Part shown: in pieces, positions 25,421-34,949 of the stretch
Layout of the letters: each line of letters opens with the position of its first letter
Position numbering within the stretch: position 1 is the first letter of the stretch
Origin: Acidobacteriota bacterium
GTDB lineage: Bacteria; Acidobacteriota; Blastocatellia; RBC074
Direction of reading: 5' to 3'
Assembly: GCA_016196035.1 (NCBI GenBank)
Contig: JACPYM010000051.1
Span: 21,975-85,974 of the forward strand
DNA: 64,000 nt
The notes under the pieces: generated by a model
What the model was told of the DNA's origin: nothing
The model's input: the letters and a program-made list of their open reading frames with translations, nothing else
Database searches by the model: none
Position numbers and translations under genes: made by a program

Positions 25421-26248
25421 ATGAGTTATCAATCAAGCGCCAATGTCCCGCTCTGGTCGCCCGCGTTCGCCTTATTGCGCGAACATCGTGGTTTGATCAG
25501 TTCGCTGGTCAAACGCGACCTGACCAACCGCTATAAAGGCTCGGTGATGGGCCTGGCGTGGACGATCATCACCCCGGCCATCCAAATCCTGATTTTTACC
25601 GTGATCTTTGCGGGGATTTTCAATGCGCGCTTCGGCAATGAGACCAGCCAGTTCGGCTACGCGATTTACATGTTTTGCGGAATGCTGCCGTGGATTGCGT
25701 TTAGCGAGGGTGTGCAGCGTTCGGCCACGGCTTTGACCGAGAATGTCAATTTGGTCAAACGTGTGGTCTTTCCCATTGAAGCGCTACCGGTCAATCTGGC
25801 GCTTTCAGCGATTGCGCAACAACTGTTCGGCACCTTGGTGCTGATCGTGGTGGCGGCAATGTTTGAACACACCTTGTCGCCCACCATGCTGTTGTTGCCC
25901 TTGCTGTTGGTGCCGCAGTTACTGGTAACCGTGGGGTTGGGTTGGCTGGCCGCCAGCTTCGGCGTTTTTATCCGCGACACCGCGCAATTTACGCAATTGG
26001 TGCTGATGGCCTGGATGTATTTGACCCCGATCCTTTATCCCGAAAAGGTGATCCCGGCCCAATATCGCTGGCTAGTGGAGTTGAATCCGCTGGCAGCGTT
26101 GATCAGCAGCTATCGGCGCATTTTATTGGAAGGGCGATTGCCCGATTGGCGCGGGTTGGCTATTACGATGGCGTTTGCGCTGGTCTGTTTCGGCGTTGGC
26201 TATTGGTGGTTTGAACGGACGAAGAAAGCCTTTGCCGATGTCTTGTGA
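25421..26248 (+). CDS. ABC-2 polysaccharide-export permease (Wzm/TagG-like)
   Basis: 275 residues from the ATG at 25421. LISSLVKRDLTNRYKGSVMGLAWTIITPAIQI is the amphipathic N-terminus and first helix of the ABC-2 polysaccharide exporters; six helices are visible, ending in FGVGYWWFERTKKAFADVL. The cognate ATPase (Wzt-like) would be expected next but is absent: the following gene is hspR on the opposite strand, 6 bases away. The ATPase must be elsewhere or lost. Confidence 0.9.
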   Translation: MSYQSSANVPLWSPAFALLREHRGLISSLVKRDLTNRYKGSVMGLAWTIITPAIQILIFTVIFAGIFNARFGNETSQFGYAIYMFCGMLPWIAFSEGVQRSATALTENVNLVKRVVFPIEALPVNLALSAIAQQLFGTLVLIVVAAMFEHTLSPTMLLLPLLLVPQLLVTVGLGWLAASFGVFIRDTAQFTQLVLMAWMYLTPILYPEKVIPAQYRWLVELNPLAALISSYRRILLEGRLPDWRGLAITMAFALVCFGVGYWWFERTKKAFADVL

Positions 26249-26254
26249 GCAGGC

Positions 26255-26698
26255 TCAGTCTTCTCTGCCGGCTGCTTCGCGGATCGTGGCAACACGCTTG
26301 GTTGATTTGAGCACGATGGTGCGGCGCGTCGGCACCAGGGCTTGTAAGTTATGCGGGTCTTGTGACTCGGCCATGCTCTGTTCGGCGTAATTGCGCAGCG
26401 ACTCCAAAAAGCGATTGAACTCGCGCTGCATCTGATCCATTTTCTCGCGCATGTTCAGGATGATCTCGACCCCAGCCAGATTGACGCCCAGATCGCGCGT
26501 CAGCTTCAAAATGACTTCCAGGCGCTCGACATCTTCGTCGCTATAAAGGCGGACGTTGCCATCCGAGCGCGAGGGTTTGAGCAGCCCTTCGCGTTCGTAA
26601 AGCCGCAGCGTTTGCTGGTGCACTCCGTAATGATCGGCGATGGCGCTGATCGTGTAGCCTTTGGTTTTACGCTTACTGCCAATCCCTTTTGGCGTCAT
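26255..26698 (-). CDS. hspR: HspR-type MerR-family heat-shock repressor
   Basis: 147 residues. YTISAIADHYGVHQQTLRLYEREGLLKPSRS is the MerR helix-turn-helix, with SDEDVERLEVILKLTRDLGVNLAGVEIIL following. The long coiled segment (MREKMDQMQREFNRFLESL) is typical of HspR. HspR with DnaK as co-repressor silences the dnaK operon until stress titrates DnaK away. It is the last gene of dnaK-hsp20-dnaJ-hspR, 9 bases after dnaJ, which gives autoregulation. GGAGCACTT lies upstream of the ATG. Confidence 0.92.
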   Translation of the reverse strand: MTPKGIGSKRKTKGYTISAIADHYGVHQQTLRLYEREGLLKPSRSDGNVRLYSDEDVERLEVILKLTRDLGVNLAGVEIILNMREKMDQMQREFNRFLESLRNYAEQSMAESQDPHNLQALVPTRRTIVLKSTKRVATIREAAGRED

Positions 26699-26707
26699 AA
26701 GTGCTCC

Positions 26708-27871
26708 TTATTCCAGCCCTAAAGCCACGCGCGGGTTTTCGGGATTGCGTTTGGCAAACTCGCGCAGCAGGTGCTTCGAATCCTCGTCAATCAATTTGGG
26801 CAGGACGATCTTCACTTCCACGTACTGATCGCCGTGCGTCGCGCCGCGCAAACTCGGCGCGCCTTTTTCGCGCAAACGAAAAACCTGGCCCGATTGTGTG
26901 CCGGGCGGAATGCGCAGTTGGGCTTTACCGCTCACGGTCGGGACTTCGATTTTCGCGCCCAACGCCGCTTCGGGCAGCGTGATGGGGATCGTGCAATGTA
27001 TGTTGTCGCCCTTGCGTGTAAAGATCGCATGAGAGGCAACATTCGTGACGATGAAAAGATCGCCCGGCGGCAAGCCGCGCAAACCGGCTTCGCCTTTGCC
27101 CGCGACGCGCACACGCGAGCCAGTGTCCACGCCCGCCGGGATGCGCACTTTAACGGTTTCCGTCTTCGGGACAGCGCCTCTGCCGCTGCAAACCGGGCAG
27201 GGCTGACGCCGTTTGCCTGTGCCGTTGCAATCGCCGCAGGTCTGATCGAAACGCAAAAAGCCGCCGCCGCCTGAAACCTTCCCGCTGCCCTGGCAGGTCG
27301 CACAGGTGACTTGTCCGTTATTGGCTTCGCCGCTGCCGCCGCAACGCACACACGGATCGGTGCGGCGCACGCTCAAACTGGTGGTCAGGCCGTTGATGGC
27401 GTCTTCGAAACTGATGGCCAGTGGAACTTCGATGTCCGCGCCGCGCTTGGATTGGGTGCGGGATTGCGTGGCGGTGCGCGTCGCCCCGCCAAACAAGTCG
27501 CTGAAAATGTCTTTGAAACTTGGTCCTGCGCCAGGGCCTTGCCCGGCTGCGCCCGCACCGGCTGCGCCCGGAGCGCCTGAAAAGACGCTCCAATCAAAAT
27601 CGAAGCCCGGCCCGCCAGCGCCGCGCGCCGAAGCGTCGCGGATGTTGTCGCTGTACGACCCGAACTTATCGTAAACCTCGCGCTTCTTCGGGTCAGAGAG
27701 GACTTCGTAGGCTTCCGAAAGCCCCTTGAATTTATCCTCCGCCGACTTGTCGCCGGGGTTTACGTCGGGGTGATACTTACGCGCGAGCCGCCGGTACGCC
27801 TTGCGAATATCATCCTGCGTGGCGGCGCGTTTGACCCCTAATGTTTTGTAGAAGTCTTCCTTTTGAGCCAT
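26708..27871 (-). CDS. dnaJ: Chaperone DnaJ
   Basis: 387 residues. A J domain (5-70) with [15 protein letters not shown] (HPD motif), a Gly/Phe/Ala-rich linker (about 75-130), then four zinc repeats: [30 protein letters not shown] and [10 protein letters not shown]. The C-terminal substrate-binding domains and dimerisation tail are complete. It stimulates DnaK ATPase and delivers unfolded clients. It is the third gene of the heat-shock operon. Confidence 0.97.
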   Translation of the reverse strand: MAQKEDFYKTLGVKRAATQDDIRKAYRRLARKYHPDVNPGDKSAEDKFKGLSEAYEVLSDPKKREVYDKFGSYSDNIRDASARGAGGPGFDFDWSVFSGAPGAAGAGAAGQGPGAGPSFKDIFSDLFGGATRTATQSRTQSKRGADIEVPLAISFEDAINGLTTSLSVRRTDPCVRCGGSGEANNGQVTCATCQGSGKVSGGGGFLRFDQTCGDCNGTGKRRQPCPVCSGRGAVPKTETVKVRIPAGVDTGSRVRVAGKGEAGLRGLPPGDLFIVTNVASHAIFTRKGDNIHCTIPITLPEAALGAKIEVPTVSGKAQLRIPPGTQSGQVFRLREKGAPSLRGATHGDQYVEVKIVLPKLIDEDSKHLLREFAKRNPENPRVALGLE

Positions 27872-27880
27872 ATAAACTTT

Positions 27881-27956
27881 AGTGCTGAGCGTCGGGCGCT
27901 GCCTACTGAGTCAGCCGTGGCTTGCTCAGCACTCAGCGCCCGCGACACTCAGCACT
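27881..27956. repeat. Inverted repeat between hsp20 and dnaJ
   Basis: Left arm 27881-27901 (starts AGTGCTGAGCGTCGGGCGCT) and right arm 27934-27956 are complementary with small bulges; both contain GTGCTGAG/CTCAGCAC units. It sits in the 90-base gap of the heat-shock operon and may fold in the mRNA. Confidence 0.7.
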
Positions 27957-27961
27957 CGTTT

Positions 27962-28396
27962 TCACTCCGCCTCAACTTTGATTTCTTTGGCCGTGCTTTG
28001 ACTGGCCTTCTTGGGCAGTACCAGCTTCAGCACGCCGCGGGCTAACTCGGCGGTAATGCCCTCAACATCAATGCGCTCTGACAGACTGAATGTCCGCTCG
28101 AATTTGCCGTAGGCGCTTTCCAAACGGTGGAAATGCTCGCCTCTGTCTTCGTGTTCCCAGCGGCGTTCACCACGCAAGACCAGCGTTCCGTCTACGACCT
28201 TGACGTCTACTTCCGAGCTTTTAACGCCCGGCACTTCCGCCGTGAGCACAAAGCTTTCCGCCGTTTCGTAAATGTCCACCGCCGGCGCCCAGGTGCCGCT
28301 CGCCTGTTCCGCTGTGAACAGACTCGGGCCTTGCGCCAGTTGCTTTAACTGCTGCTCAATCGCCGCTAGATCGCTGATAAGCCGATGTTGCCGCAT
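27962..28396 (-). CDS. Small heat-shock protein Hsp20
   Basis: 144 residues. An alpha-crystallin domain (about 40-135) is visible: WAPAVDIYETAESFVLTAEVPGVKSSEVDVKV, the GTLVLRGER strand, then YGKFERTFSLSERID and the conserved ARGVLKLVLPKK (A-x-x-x-G-V-L motif). The basic C-terminal tail carries IKV. It is an ATP-independent holdase that binds unfolding proteins for DnaK/DnaJ. It lies between dnaK and dnaJ, an arrangement consistent with common HspR control. Confidence 0.95.
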   Translation of the reverse strand: MRQHRLISDLAAIEQQLKQLAQGPSLFTAEQASGTWAPAVDIYETAESFVLTAEVPGVKSSEVDVKVVDGTLVLRGERRWEHEDRGEHFHRLESAYGKFERTFSLSERIDVEGITAELARGVLKLVLPKKASQSTAKEIKVEAE

Positions 28397-28398
28397 AA

Positions 28399-28482
28399 CC
28401 GGTAGTCGGTAGCCAGTAGTCGGTAGTCGGTCGCCGGTTCAAGCCTTTGCTTGTAAGAACCGACAACTGACTACCGACTACT
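28399..28482. repeat. GTAGTCG-type inverted tandem array between dnaK and hsp20
   Basis: Left part (28399-28440) contains repeated CGGTAGTC units, right part (28457-28482) the complementary GACTACCG-type units, with a short AAGCCTTTGCTT loop region. The right edge overlaps the dnaK stop codon. Confidence 0.75.
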
Positions 28483-30400
28483 TGTTCTCATCTACGTCAA
28501 TGTATTCGGCGTCAATGACGTCGTCGGGGCCTTTCCCTGGTGCGCCACCTGCCGCGCCCTCCGCGCCCGCAGCCGCACTTGCCGCCGCGTCTGCGCCTGG
28601 GGCGGATTGTTGCGCATAGAGCGCCTCAGCGATCTTGTGCGTGGCGCGCGTCAGCTTGTCCAATTGAACGCTGATTTGCCCCGGATCATTCGATTCGACC
28701 GCCGCCTTGGCCTCGACAATCGCGGCTTCGACCTCGGAAAGCGTGCCGACCGGAATCTTTTCGCGGTTTTCGGCAATCGTCTTTTCGCTCGAATAGATCA
28801 GCGCATCGAGGCGGTTCTTGGTCTCGATCACCTCACGCAAGCGCTTGTCATCTTCGGCGTGCGAATCGGCATCGCGCTGCATCTTGTCAATTTCCTCTTT
28901 GGAGAGACCCGACGAAGCGGTGATCGTGATCTTTTGCTCGCGGCCCGTGCCCAAATCGCGCGCCGAGACGTTGGCGATGCCATTGGCGTCAATGTCGAAG
29001 GTGACTTCGATTTGCGGCACACCGCGCGGCGCGGGCGGCAAGCCAACCAGATGGAACTTGCCCAGCGTGCGGTTGTCGCCCGCCATCGAACGTTCGCCCT
29101 GCAACACGTGGACTTCGACCGAAGTCTGGTTGTCTGTCGCGGTCGAAAAGATTTCCGACTTGCGCGTCGGAATCGTCGTGTTGCGTTCGATCAGTTTGGT
29201 GAACACGCCACCCAGCGTTTCAATGCCGAGGCTCAGCGGCGTTACGTCGAGCAGCAGCAGGTCTTTCACATCGCCCGACAACACGCCAGCCTGCACCGCC
29301 GCGCCGATGGCGACGACTTCGTCCGGGTTGACGCTCTTGTTGGGTTCCTTGCCAAAGAACTCTTTGACCAGTTGTTGAATCTTCGGGATGCGCGTCGAAC
29401 CCCCGACCAACACGACTTCGTCAATCTGGTTGGCCGTCAGTCCGGAATCCTTCAAAGCACTCCGACACGGTTCGAGCGTGCGTTGCAGAATGTCGTCAAT
29501 CAGCGCTTCAAATTTCGCGCGGGTCAGCTTCATCTGCAAGTGCTTTGGCCCTGAGGCGTCCGCCGTGATAAACGGCAGGTTGATCTCAGTTTCCATTGCC
29601 GACGACAACTCGATCTTGGCTTTCTCTGCGGCTTCCTTCAGGCGCTGCAAAGCCATCTTGTCTTTGGAGAGATCAATGCCTTGATCCTTCTTGAACTCTT
29701 CCGTGATCCACTGGATCAAACGTTCATCCACGTCGTCGCCGCCCAGATGCGTGTCGCCATTGGTGGATTTCACTTCGACTACGCCTTCGCCCACCTCCAG
29801 GATCGAGATGTCGAAGGTGCCGCCGCCGAAATCGAACACGGCAATCGTCTCATCTTTCTTTTTGTCCAGACCATAAGCGAGCGCGGCAGCCGTCGGCTCG
29901 TTGACGATGCGCAACACTTCCAGGCCAGCAATTCTGCCTGCGTCCTTAGTGGCTTGGCGTTGCGCGTCATTAAAATAGGCTGGCACGGTGATGACAGCCT
30001 GCGAAACTTTTTGGCCTAAGTAGTCTTCAGCGGACTGCTTCAATTTTTGCAGCACCATTGCCGAAATTTCGGGCGGCGACCAGTCTTTATCCCCAGCTTT
30101 CACACGCACATCATTGCCTGCCTGGGTGACGATATAGGGAACTTGCTTCAATTCGCTGGAGACTTCGTTGTAGCGCCGTCCCATAAAGCGTTTAATTGAA
30201 TAAACCGTATTTTCAGGATTCGTAACGGCTTGGCGTTTTGCCACTTGTCCGACCAAGCGGTTGCCGTCCTTAGTGAAACCGACCACCGACGGGGTGGTGC
30301 GTCCACCTTCAGAATTGGTGATCACGACCGGCTCACTGCCTTCCATAATCGCCACGACTGAATTAGTGGTACCTAAATCAATACCGATAACTTTACTCAT
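28478..30400 (-). CDS. dnaK: Chaperone DnaK (Hsp70)
   Basis: 640 residues, full length. [18 protein letters not shown] and [19 protein letters not shown] are the ATP phosphate-binding motifs; [21 protein letters not shown] closes the nucleotide-binding domain; the substrate domain and lid follow, with an Ala/Gly-rich linker and the charged end [14 protein letters not shown]. It folds nascent and damaged proteins and acts as HspR co-repressor in related systems. First gene of the heat-shock operon. Confidence 0.98.
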   Translation of the reverse strand: MSKVIGIDLGTTNSVVAIMEGSEPVVITNSEGGRTTPSVVGFTKDGNRLVGQVAKRQAVTNPENTVYSIKRFMGRRYNEVSSELKQVPYIVTQAGNDVRVKAGDKDWSPPEISAMVLQKLKQSAEDYLGQKVSQAVITVPAYFNDAQRQATKDAGRIAGLEVLRIVNEPTAAALAYGLDKKKDETIAVFDFGGGTFDISILEVGEGVVEVKSTNGDTHLGGDDVDERLIQWITEEFKKDQGIDLSKDKMALQRLKEAAEKAKIELSSAMETEINLPFITADASGPKHLQMKLTRAKFEALIDDILQRTLEPCRSALKDSGLTANQIDEVVLVGGSTRIPKIQQLVKEFFGKEPNKSVNPDEVVAIGAAVQAGVLSGDVKDLLLLDVTPLSLGIETLGGVFTKLIERNTTIPTRKSEIFSTATDNQTSVEVHVLQGERSMAGDNRTLGKFHLVGLPPAPRGVPQIEVTFDIDANGIANVSARDLGTGREQKITITASSGLSKEEIDKMQRDADSHAEDDKRLREVIETKNRLDALIYSSEKTIAENREKIPVGTLSEVEAAIVEAKAAVESNDPGQISVQLDKLTRATHKIAEALYAQQSAPGADAAASAAAGAEGAAGGAPGKGPDDVIDAEYIDVDENK

Positions 30401-30540
30401 TCTGCCTCCATCAACTCACGAACAGATTCGTCGCAAACGTATAGCAACCCGAATTCCAGTCCCTGCCAACCGAGTTGCCACAAATTTACTGACGTTGCAT
30501 AACGATATATCAAGTTTCGTATGCGAGCCGGAATATACGG

Positions 30541-30561
30541 CTTGAGTCTATCACTGTCAAC
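30541..30561. promoter_or_regulatory. Degenerate HAIR-like site upstream of dnaK
   Basis: The HspR operator consensus is CTTGAGT-N7-ACTCAAG. Here CTTGAGT at 30541-30547 is followed, at the correct spacing, by TGTCAAC at 30555-30561, matching the second half at four of seven positions. It lies about 140 bases before the dnaK start. One perfect half-site and the presence of hspR support it; the distance and the weak second half argue for caution. Confidence 0.45.
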
Positions 30562-30578
30562 TTTTTTGAGCGGAGAGG

Positions 30579-31865
30579 CTAATTTTTCTCTTCACTATCC
30601 GTAGGCCGATCACGTAGCCGCGAAGCGAGTTCGCTAGACGTTATGATTATGCGCGGAGAGGATTCCTGGTCTGAGGACGTGGGGTGGAGGTAGGACGCTT
30701 GGAATTTTGACCCTGGTTCAACCGGTAAGCCATCACCTGTCAGCAATGGGGACACCGTGCGTGAATAAAAAGCGGACTGCTGATAAATCTCCTCCAAAAA
30801 TTCCAACAGTACTTTTGCCACTGCCAGGACAGGTAATGCCAACACAATTCCGAGCAAGCCAAAGAGATTTCCCCCAATCAGCAATCCTACCAGGACCCAT
30901 AAAGGGGAAAGATCAAGGCGATGGCCAAGTATCTTGGGCGTCAAATAATAACCTTCGATGCTTTGGACGATTGCGAAAAGCAGCAGTATCCCAAGTAGGC
31001 GGGGCAGACCCGCACCGTCCAAAACGAGGAAAATCAGCGATAATGAGAGACCTGTCAAGGTTCCAATGTAAGGGATAAAGTTGAGTAGTCCTGAAATCAC
31101 TCCAAGCGTAATAGCAATAGGAACGCGCAATAGCGCGAAGCCAAGAATGTACATTGATCCCATAATCGCTGCTATTGCCAACTGCCCACGTATGTAGGAA
31201 GAAATAACCAGACTAATCCGATTCATCAGGGCCAACGCTTGTGGCCGAAAACGCGGCGGAATTAGCAACTCAAACCGGCTTTTGATAGCAGGCGCATCCG
31301 CCAGCAAGTAATAGGTAAAAAAAGGAATCAGCAAGAGGTCGAAAATCGAGGCGGTCAACGTGAAGAGTTGGAAAATGCCGCTTTGAAACCAGCCTAACGC
31401 AAGTTCGCTAAATTTATACTGGTTGAGCGAAGCCAAGAGACGTTCCCCTAAGGCATCAATGTAGCTGCTGTATAACGGAGGGAGCGTTTGTTTTAACTTG
31501 CTGAGTAATGGAGCGGCCTTTTCACGATTGGTAAAAAGCATCAAGGCGCGCTGATACGCATTGCCTAGCTGCTCCCAGATGTTTGGCAAAATGAAGATCA
31601 GTGCCAGGGCGAATAATAATCCCGTTAGGATCAAACACAGCACAGAGGCGTTTGCGCGGGACCAGCCGCGCTGTTCAAACCGTTTCACATAAGGGGCTAA
31701 AAGATATGCCAAGGCGATGGCGCATAACATGGGTAGAAAGATAACGCCGCCGCAGATTGCCAAAAGCAGTAGGGCTAAGAGCGCAACTGCCATAGCAGGC
31801 ACCCAGCGCAACCATTCAAGCGGGTTGCCGAAAGTCGAGCCAGTGCTTTTAGGAGGCTCTCTCAT
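30579..31865 (-). CDS. AI-2E/PerM-family membrane transporter
   Basis: 428 residues from the ATG at 31865; the frame extends left of this into the pgsA end, so the shorter start is chosen although no good ribosome-binding site is visible. About eight membrane helices with the family's conserved core: GVISGLLNFIPYIGTLTGLSLS, then LTPKILGHRLDLSPLWVLVGLLIGG. Members export small molecules or act as Na+/H+ antiporters; the substrate here is unknown. It follows pgsA by 8 bases and probably shares its transcript. Confidence 0.88.
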   Translation of the reverse strand: MREPPKSTGSTFGNPLEWLRWVPAMAVALLALLLLAICGGVIFLPMLCAIALAYLLAPYVKRFEQRGWSRANASVLCLILTGLLFALALIFILPNIWEQLGNAYQRALMLFTNREKAAPLLSKLKQTLPPLYSSYIDALGERLLASLNQYKFSELALGWFQSGIFQLFTLTASIFDLLLIPFFTYYLLADAPAIKSRFELLIPPRFRPQALALMNRISLVISSYIRGQLAIAAIMGSMYILGFALLRVPIAITLGVISGLLNFIPYIGTLTGLSLSLIFLVLDGAGLPRLLGILLLFAIVQSIEGYYLTPKILGHRLDLSPLWVLVGLLIGGNLFGLLGIVLALPVLAVAKVLLEFLEEIYQQSAFYSRTVSPLLTGDGLPVEPGSKFQASYLHPTSSDQESSPRIIITSSELASRLRDRPTDSEEKN

Positions 31866-31873
31866 AGAGGTGG

Positions 31874-32449
31874 CTACTTCGGAGATTCGTGCGACTTCTC
31901 GTTCAAGAGTCGGTTCGCATGAAAGATATAGTGAATCCCTGATAACAACGCCATTAGAAATGTAGCAAGGCAAGTCACGGTAATTAAACGAGTATCCAGA
32001 GCGAAGGCATTTGCTGCGAGGAAGACGGCAATGGTGACGATTTGTACTAAGGTATTAAGCTTACCCAGAGCCGAAGGACGAAACTGACTAAAGCCAGTTG
32101 AGATGTTGATCGCTAACGCTCCAAGCACGATAAAAACATCACGACTGATGGCCGCCACAGTTACCCAAAATGGAATGGGCAGTGTTTTCGTCAGTCCGTG
32201 GCTTGAAAGGACGATGAAGGCTGTTACCAATAACAGTTTGTCTGCCATCGGATCAAGAATTGATCCCAATTGGGTTTTTTGGTTAAAAGCGCGGGCGAAA
32301 AAACCATCTAGTCCGTCAGTCACGGCCGCGCTAAAGAATAGCGCGAGCGCCCAGGTGAACTCCTGGTAATAAATGGCAATCACAAAGATTGGCACTATCA
32401 ACAGGCGTAAGATGGTCAGCAGGTTTGCCAAAGTAAGGGCAGATGACAT
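31874..32449 (-). CDS. pgsA: CDP-alcohol phosphatidyltransferase (PgsA-like)
   Basis: 191 residues, several membrane helices. The CDP-alcohol motif is complete: DGLDGFFARAFNQKTQLGSILDPMADK contains DG-x2-AR-x8-G-x3-D-x3-D. N-terminal ANLLTILRLLIVPIFVIAIY is typical of phosphatidylglycerophosphate synthase, which condenses CDP-diacylglycerol with glycerol-3-phosphate. Only the exact alcohol acceptor is uncertain. Its coding sequence is visibly less GC-rich than the ribosomal genes. Confidence 0.88.
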   Translation of the reverse strand: MSSALTLANLLTILRLLIVPIFVIAIYYQEFTWALALFFSAAVTDGLDGFFARAFNQKTQLGSILDPMADKLLLVTAFIVLSSHGLTKTLPIPFWVTVAAISRDVFIVLGALAINISTGFSQFRPSALGKLNTLVQIVTIAVFLAANAFALDTRLITVTCLATFLMALLSGIHYIFHANRLLNEKSHESPK

Positions 32450-32552
32450 TGGGTTGTTTCAAATCTAATTGATGCGTGAATGGTACTAATGCCTGTGTAT
32501 CATAACTTTTTAGTTTTTCATTTCAAGGCAACTTGAGCAATAATGCACGGCT

Positions 32553-33287
32553 ATGAGGACTCTGGTTGTAGGTGATATCCATGGTAAACGCATATTATTT
32601 GAGCGGCTGCTGGAACAAATGAAATACCAGCCTGGCAAGGATCGGCTGGTATTAATTGGTGATCTCGTAGACCGAGGAGAGGACTCGCGTGGCGTGGTTG
32701 AGCGTGCAATTGAGTTGAAAAAACAGGCTCCCCAGACGGTCACGGTTATTCGGGGCAATCACGAAGTCATGATGCTTTCAGCCTTGGCGCAACCTGGCAG
32801 CGAAGAAGTTGAGCTATGGTACATCAATGGCGGGATTGAGACGCTGCAAAGTTATCTTGACGAGGAAGGCAACCTCACAATTCCGGAAGAACATTGTAAC
32901 TTTATTGCCGATTTGCCTACTTGGGATGAGGACGAACACGCCATTTATGTTCATGCCTCATTGGTAGAAGATGGGAGTGGTGGCTTTTTTCATCCCAAGG
33001 AAACCCCTGACCATCCAGCGCTAATCTGGGCGCGTAATCGTCACTTTTTTGCCGAATACGGAGGCAAGACCGTAGTTTTCGGTCACACGATTACAGGTAT
33101 GCTTTTCGGAGAGCGGGAAAAGGTTTGGTTACGAGACCATTTGATCGGAATAGATACGGGTGCTTATTTGACAGGAGTTCTCTCAGCAATTGAACTTCCT
33201 TCACGCAACGTTTTTAGCGTTAGCGAAGACACAGGCCAGGAAGAGCCGCAAGGTTTGGCTGAAAACAAGAAGAAATTTTGGCTCTAG
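32553..33287 (+). CDS. Metallophosphoesterase (PPP-phosphatase/ApaH-like)
   Basis: 244 residues. The dimetal motifs are in order: VGDIHGK, GDLVDRGEDS and RGNHEVMM, then VHASL and VFGHT His residues. This is the serine/threonine protein phosphatase or bis-nucleotide tetraphosphatase-like group; the substrate cannot be deduced. It stands alone, divergent from pgsA and followed by the IS200-like element. Confidence 0.9.
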   Translation: MRTLVVGDIHGKRILFERLLEQMKYQPGKDRLVLIGDLVDRGEDSRGVVERAIELKKQAPQTVTVIRGNHEVMMLSALAQPGSEEVELWYINGGIETLQSYLDEEGNLTIPEEHCNFIADLPTWDEDEHAIYVHASLVEDGSGGFFHPKETPDHPALIWARNRHFFAEYGGKTVVFGHTITGMLFGEREKVWLRDHLIGIDTGAYLTGVLSAIELPSRNVFSVSEDTGQEEPQGLAENKKKFWL

Positions 33288-33328
33288 CAACTAACTGAAT
33301 AACAAAGGGTAAGCCACTGGTTTGAGCA

Positions 33329-33934
33329 GTGCGACTCGCACAGCTTTGAGCGTTCTAGGAGTAAACTTTTCCTCTGGAGGCTTGATGAGCCTTAACCAGA
33401 GGAGAACTTTATTTCTGGAACAAAGTTATCAGAGCTTGTCCCACACCAAGTGGGATTGCAAATATCACGTGGTGTTTGTCCCCAAATATCGGCGCAAGGT
33501 GTTGTACCGTGAGTTGCGGCAGCAGTTGGGGGCGACCTTCCACGAACTGGCGCGGCAAAAAGAGTGCCGCATGCTAGAAGGCCACCTCGTGGCGGATCAT
33601 GTGCATATGTGCATTGAGATCCCGCCCAAGCACTCAGTGGCCTCGGTGATCGGGTTTATCAAGGACAAAAGCGCGATTGCGATTGCGCTTTTGCAAGGCA
33701 AAGAACGCGACTTCAATGGCGAATACTTTTGGGCGCGCGGCTATGCGGTTTCGACGGTCGGTTTCAACGTCGAGCAAATCTGCAAATACATTCGCGAGCA
33801 AGAAGGTTCGGACGGCAGCGGACGTTTCTAAACGGGTTTGGAGATTTTGACTTGCTCAAGGTCACCCTACCCATTCAATAGGTCGAGCGTCTTTGCGACG
33901 CTCACGCTCATCAAGCCACCCGCTTTGCGGGTGG
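33329..33934 (+). mobile_element. IS200/IS605-family element, tnpA only
   Basis: The transposase gene at 33385-33831 is flanked by hairpins expected at the ends of this family. On the left, GTGCG-ACT-CGCAC at 33329-33341; on the right, GAGCGTC (33885-33891) with GACGCTC (33897-33903), and CCACCCGC (33916-33923) with GCGGGTGG (33927-33934). These elements move as single strands and make no target duplication or terminal inverted repeats. No tnpB or IscB gene is present. Exact ends are uncertain by some tens of bases. Confidence 0.7.
33385..33831 (+). CDS. tnpA: IS200-type Y1 HUH transposase
   Basis: 148 residues from the ATG at 33385, directly after TGGAGGCTTG; the frame upstream to 33322 overlaps the end hairpin and is not used. 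CKYHVVFVPKYRRKVLY starts the domain, HLVADHVHMCIEIP holds the HUH metal-binding pair, and FNVEQICKYIREQE supplies the catalytic Tyr. It cuts and joins single-stranded DNA at end hairpins. The gene appears intact. Confidence 0.93.
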   Translation: MSLNQRRTLFLEQSYQSLSHTKWDCKYHVVFVPKYRRKVLYRELRQQLGATFHELARQKECRMLEGHLVADHVHMCIEIPPKHSVASVIGFIKDKSAIAIALLQGKERDFNGEYFWARGYAVSTVGFNVEQICKYIREQEGSDGSGRF

Positions 33935-34227
33935 TGTCTGACTTGCCAACCGTTACTGAAACGCCCCACGAGAAAGCCGCGCCTCTCCAATAACTATTTG
34001 CCGAAAAATCATGCAAACAATGCGAAACCGGCTTGACAGACCAGGGACTGATTCGTATAGTCACGGGCTTTGTCGGGTACATTCTACTCGGCAAACAAAT
34101 TAAGCAGCGTTTTGAAGGTCGTTAAGTGCAGAGGCGCTGCTTGCTGGTTGAATTTGGGATTACACTTTGACAACCAGATGAGAAAGTATTGTGGCGTTGC
34201 GTTTCTAGCGCATTCATCGTTCCAAAT

Positions 34228-34266
34228 AGGATAGCCAAAATTGCGGGCAGCAATTTTGGCTATCCT
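34228..34266. repeat. Perfect 17-base inverted repeat upstream of rpsL
   Basis: AGGATAGCCAAAATTGC (34228-34244) and its exact complement (34250-34266) enclose GGGCA. It lies in the 675-base spacer 33832-34506 between the IS element and the str operon, which has no credible gene. It has no T-run, so it is not a standard terminator; a foldback insertion or an mRNA/regulatory hairpin is possible. Confidence 0.75.
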
Positions 34267-34506
34267 GGTCAGGAGAATACGCCACAGAGAAACTCGGCGA
34301 CGTTGGGACGCCAAATCTGCACATGTTTAATTAGACGAATATCCCACATTCCTAAACAGTTTCATCAATAGGGCAGTGATCAAGTTATTGGGTAAGTCCA
34401 GTATTTGTTTTCACTGACACGAATGCAAGTTTGAGCGCGGATGAGCCTCTTATTTTCAGCCACAGTGGTGGCACGCTGAGAGGATTAAGCGTTCGGATAG
34501 AGTACT

Positions 34507-34920
34507 ATGCCAACTATTAGCCAGTTAGTACGCAAAGGCCGTAAGGCAGTACGTTATAAAACTTCCAGCCCCGCGTTGCAGTCATGTCCGCAACGTCGTG
34601 GGGTTTGCGTCCAGGTGAAAACGCAAACGCCAAAAAAGCCGAATTCGGCTTTGCGCAAAATTGCACGCGTGCGTTTAACCAACGGGATCGAAGTGACTTC
34701 GTATATCCCTGGTATTGGGCACAACTTGCAGGAACACTCGATTGTGTTGGTGCGTGGCGGACGTGTGAAAGATTTGCCGGGTGTACGATATCACATTGTG
34801 CGTGGCACACTTGATTCTGCCGGTGTTGCCAATCGCAAGCAGGGACGTTCAAAATATGGCGCGAAACGTCCGAAAGAAGGAGTTGCTGTGCCAGCCAAAG
34901 GCGGAGCGAAGAAGAAATAA
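34507..34920 (+). CDS. rpsL: 30S ribosomal protein S12
   Basis: 137 residues. [23 protein letters not shown], the core [22 protein letters not shown], and [10 protein letters not shown] are characteristic; the C-terminus has the usual Lys-rich tail. S12 shapes the decoding centre. First gene of the str operon; rpsG follows after 29 bases. Confidence 0.98.
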   Translation: MPTISQLVRKGRKAVRYKTSSPALQSCPQRRGVCVQVKTQTPKKPNSALRKIARVRLTNGIEVTSYIPGIGHNLQEHSIVLVRGGRVKDLPGVRYHIVRGTLDSAGVANRKQGRSKYGAKRPKEGVAVPAKGGAKKK

Positions 34921-34949
34921 CCCAGAGCAGAAACTAGGTTGAAGCAACT

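Noticed and set aside
28607..29554. 315-residue open frame on the plus strand inside dnaK
   Set aside because: It lies antisense to intact dnaK; long antisense frames are a known effect of GC-rich codon usage in dnaK genes.
34021..34314. Small open frames on the minus strand in the spacer before rpsL
   Set aside because: They overlap the perfect inverted repeat, have no family pattern and lack clear start signals.
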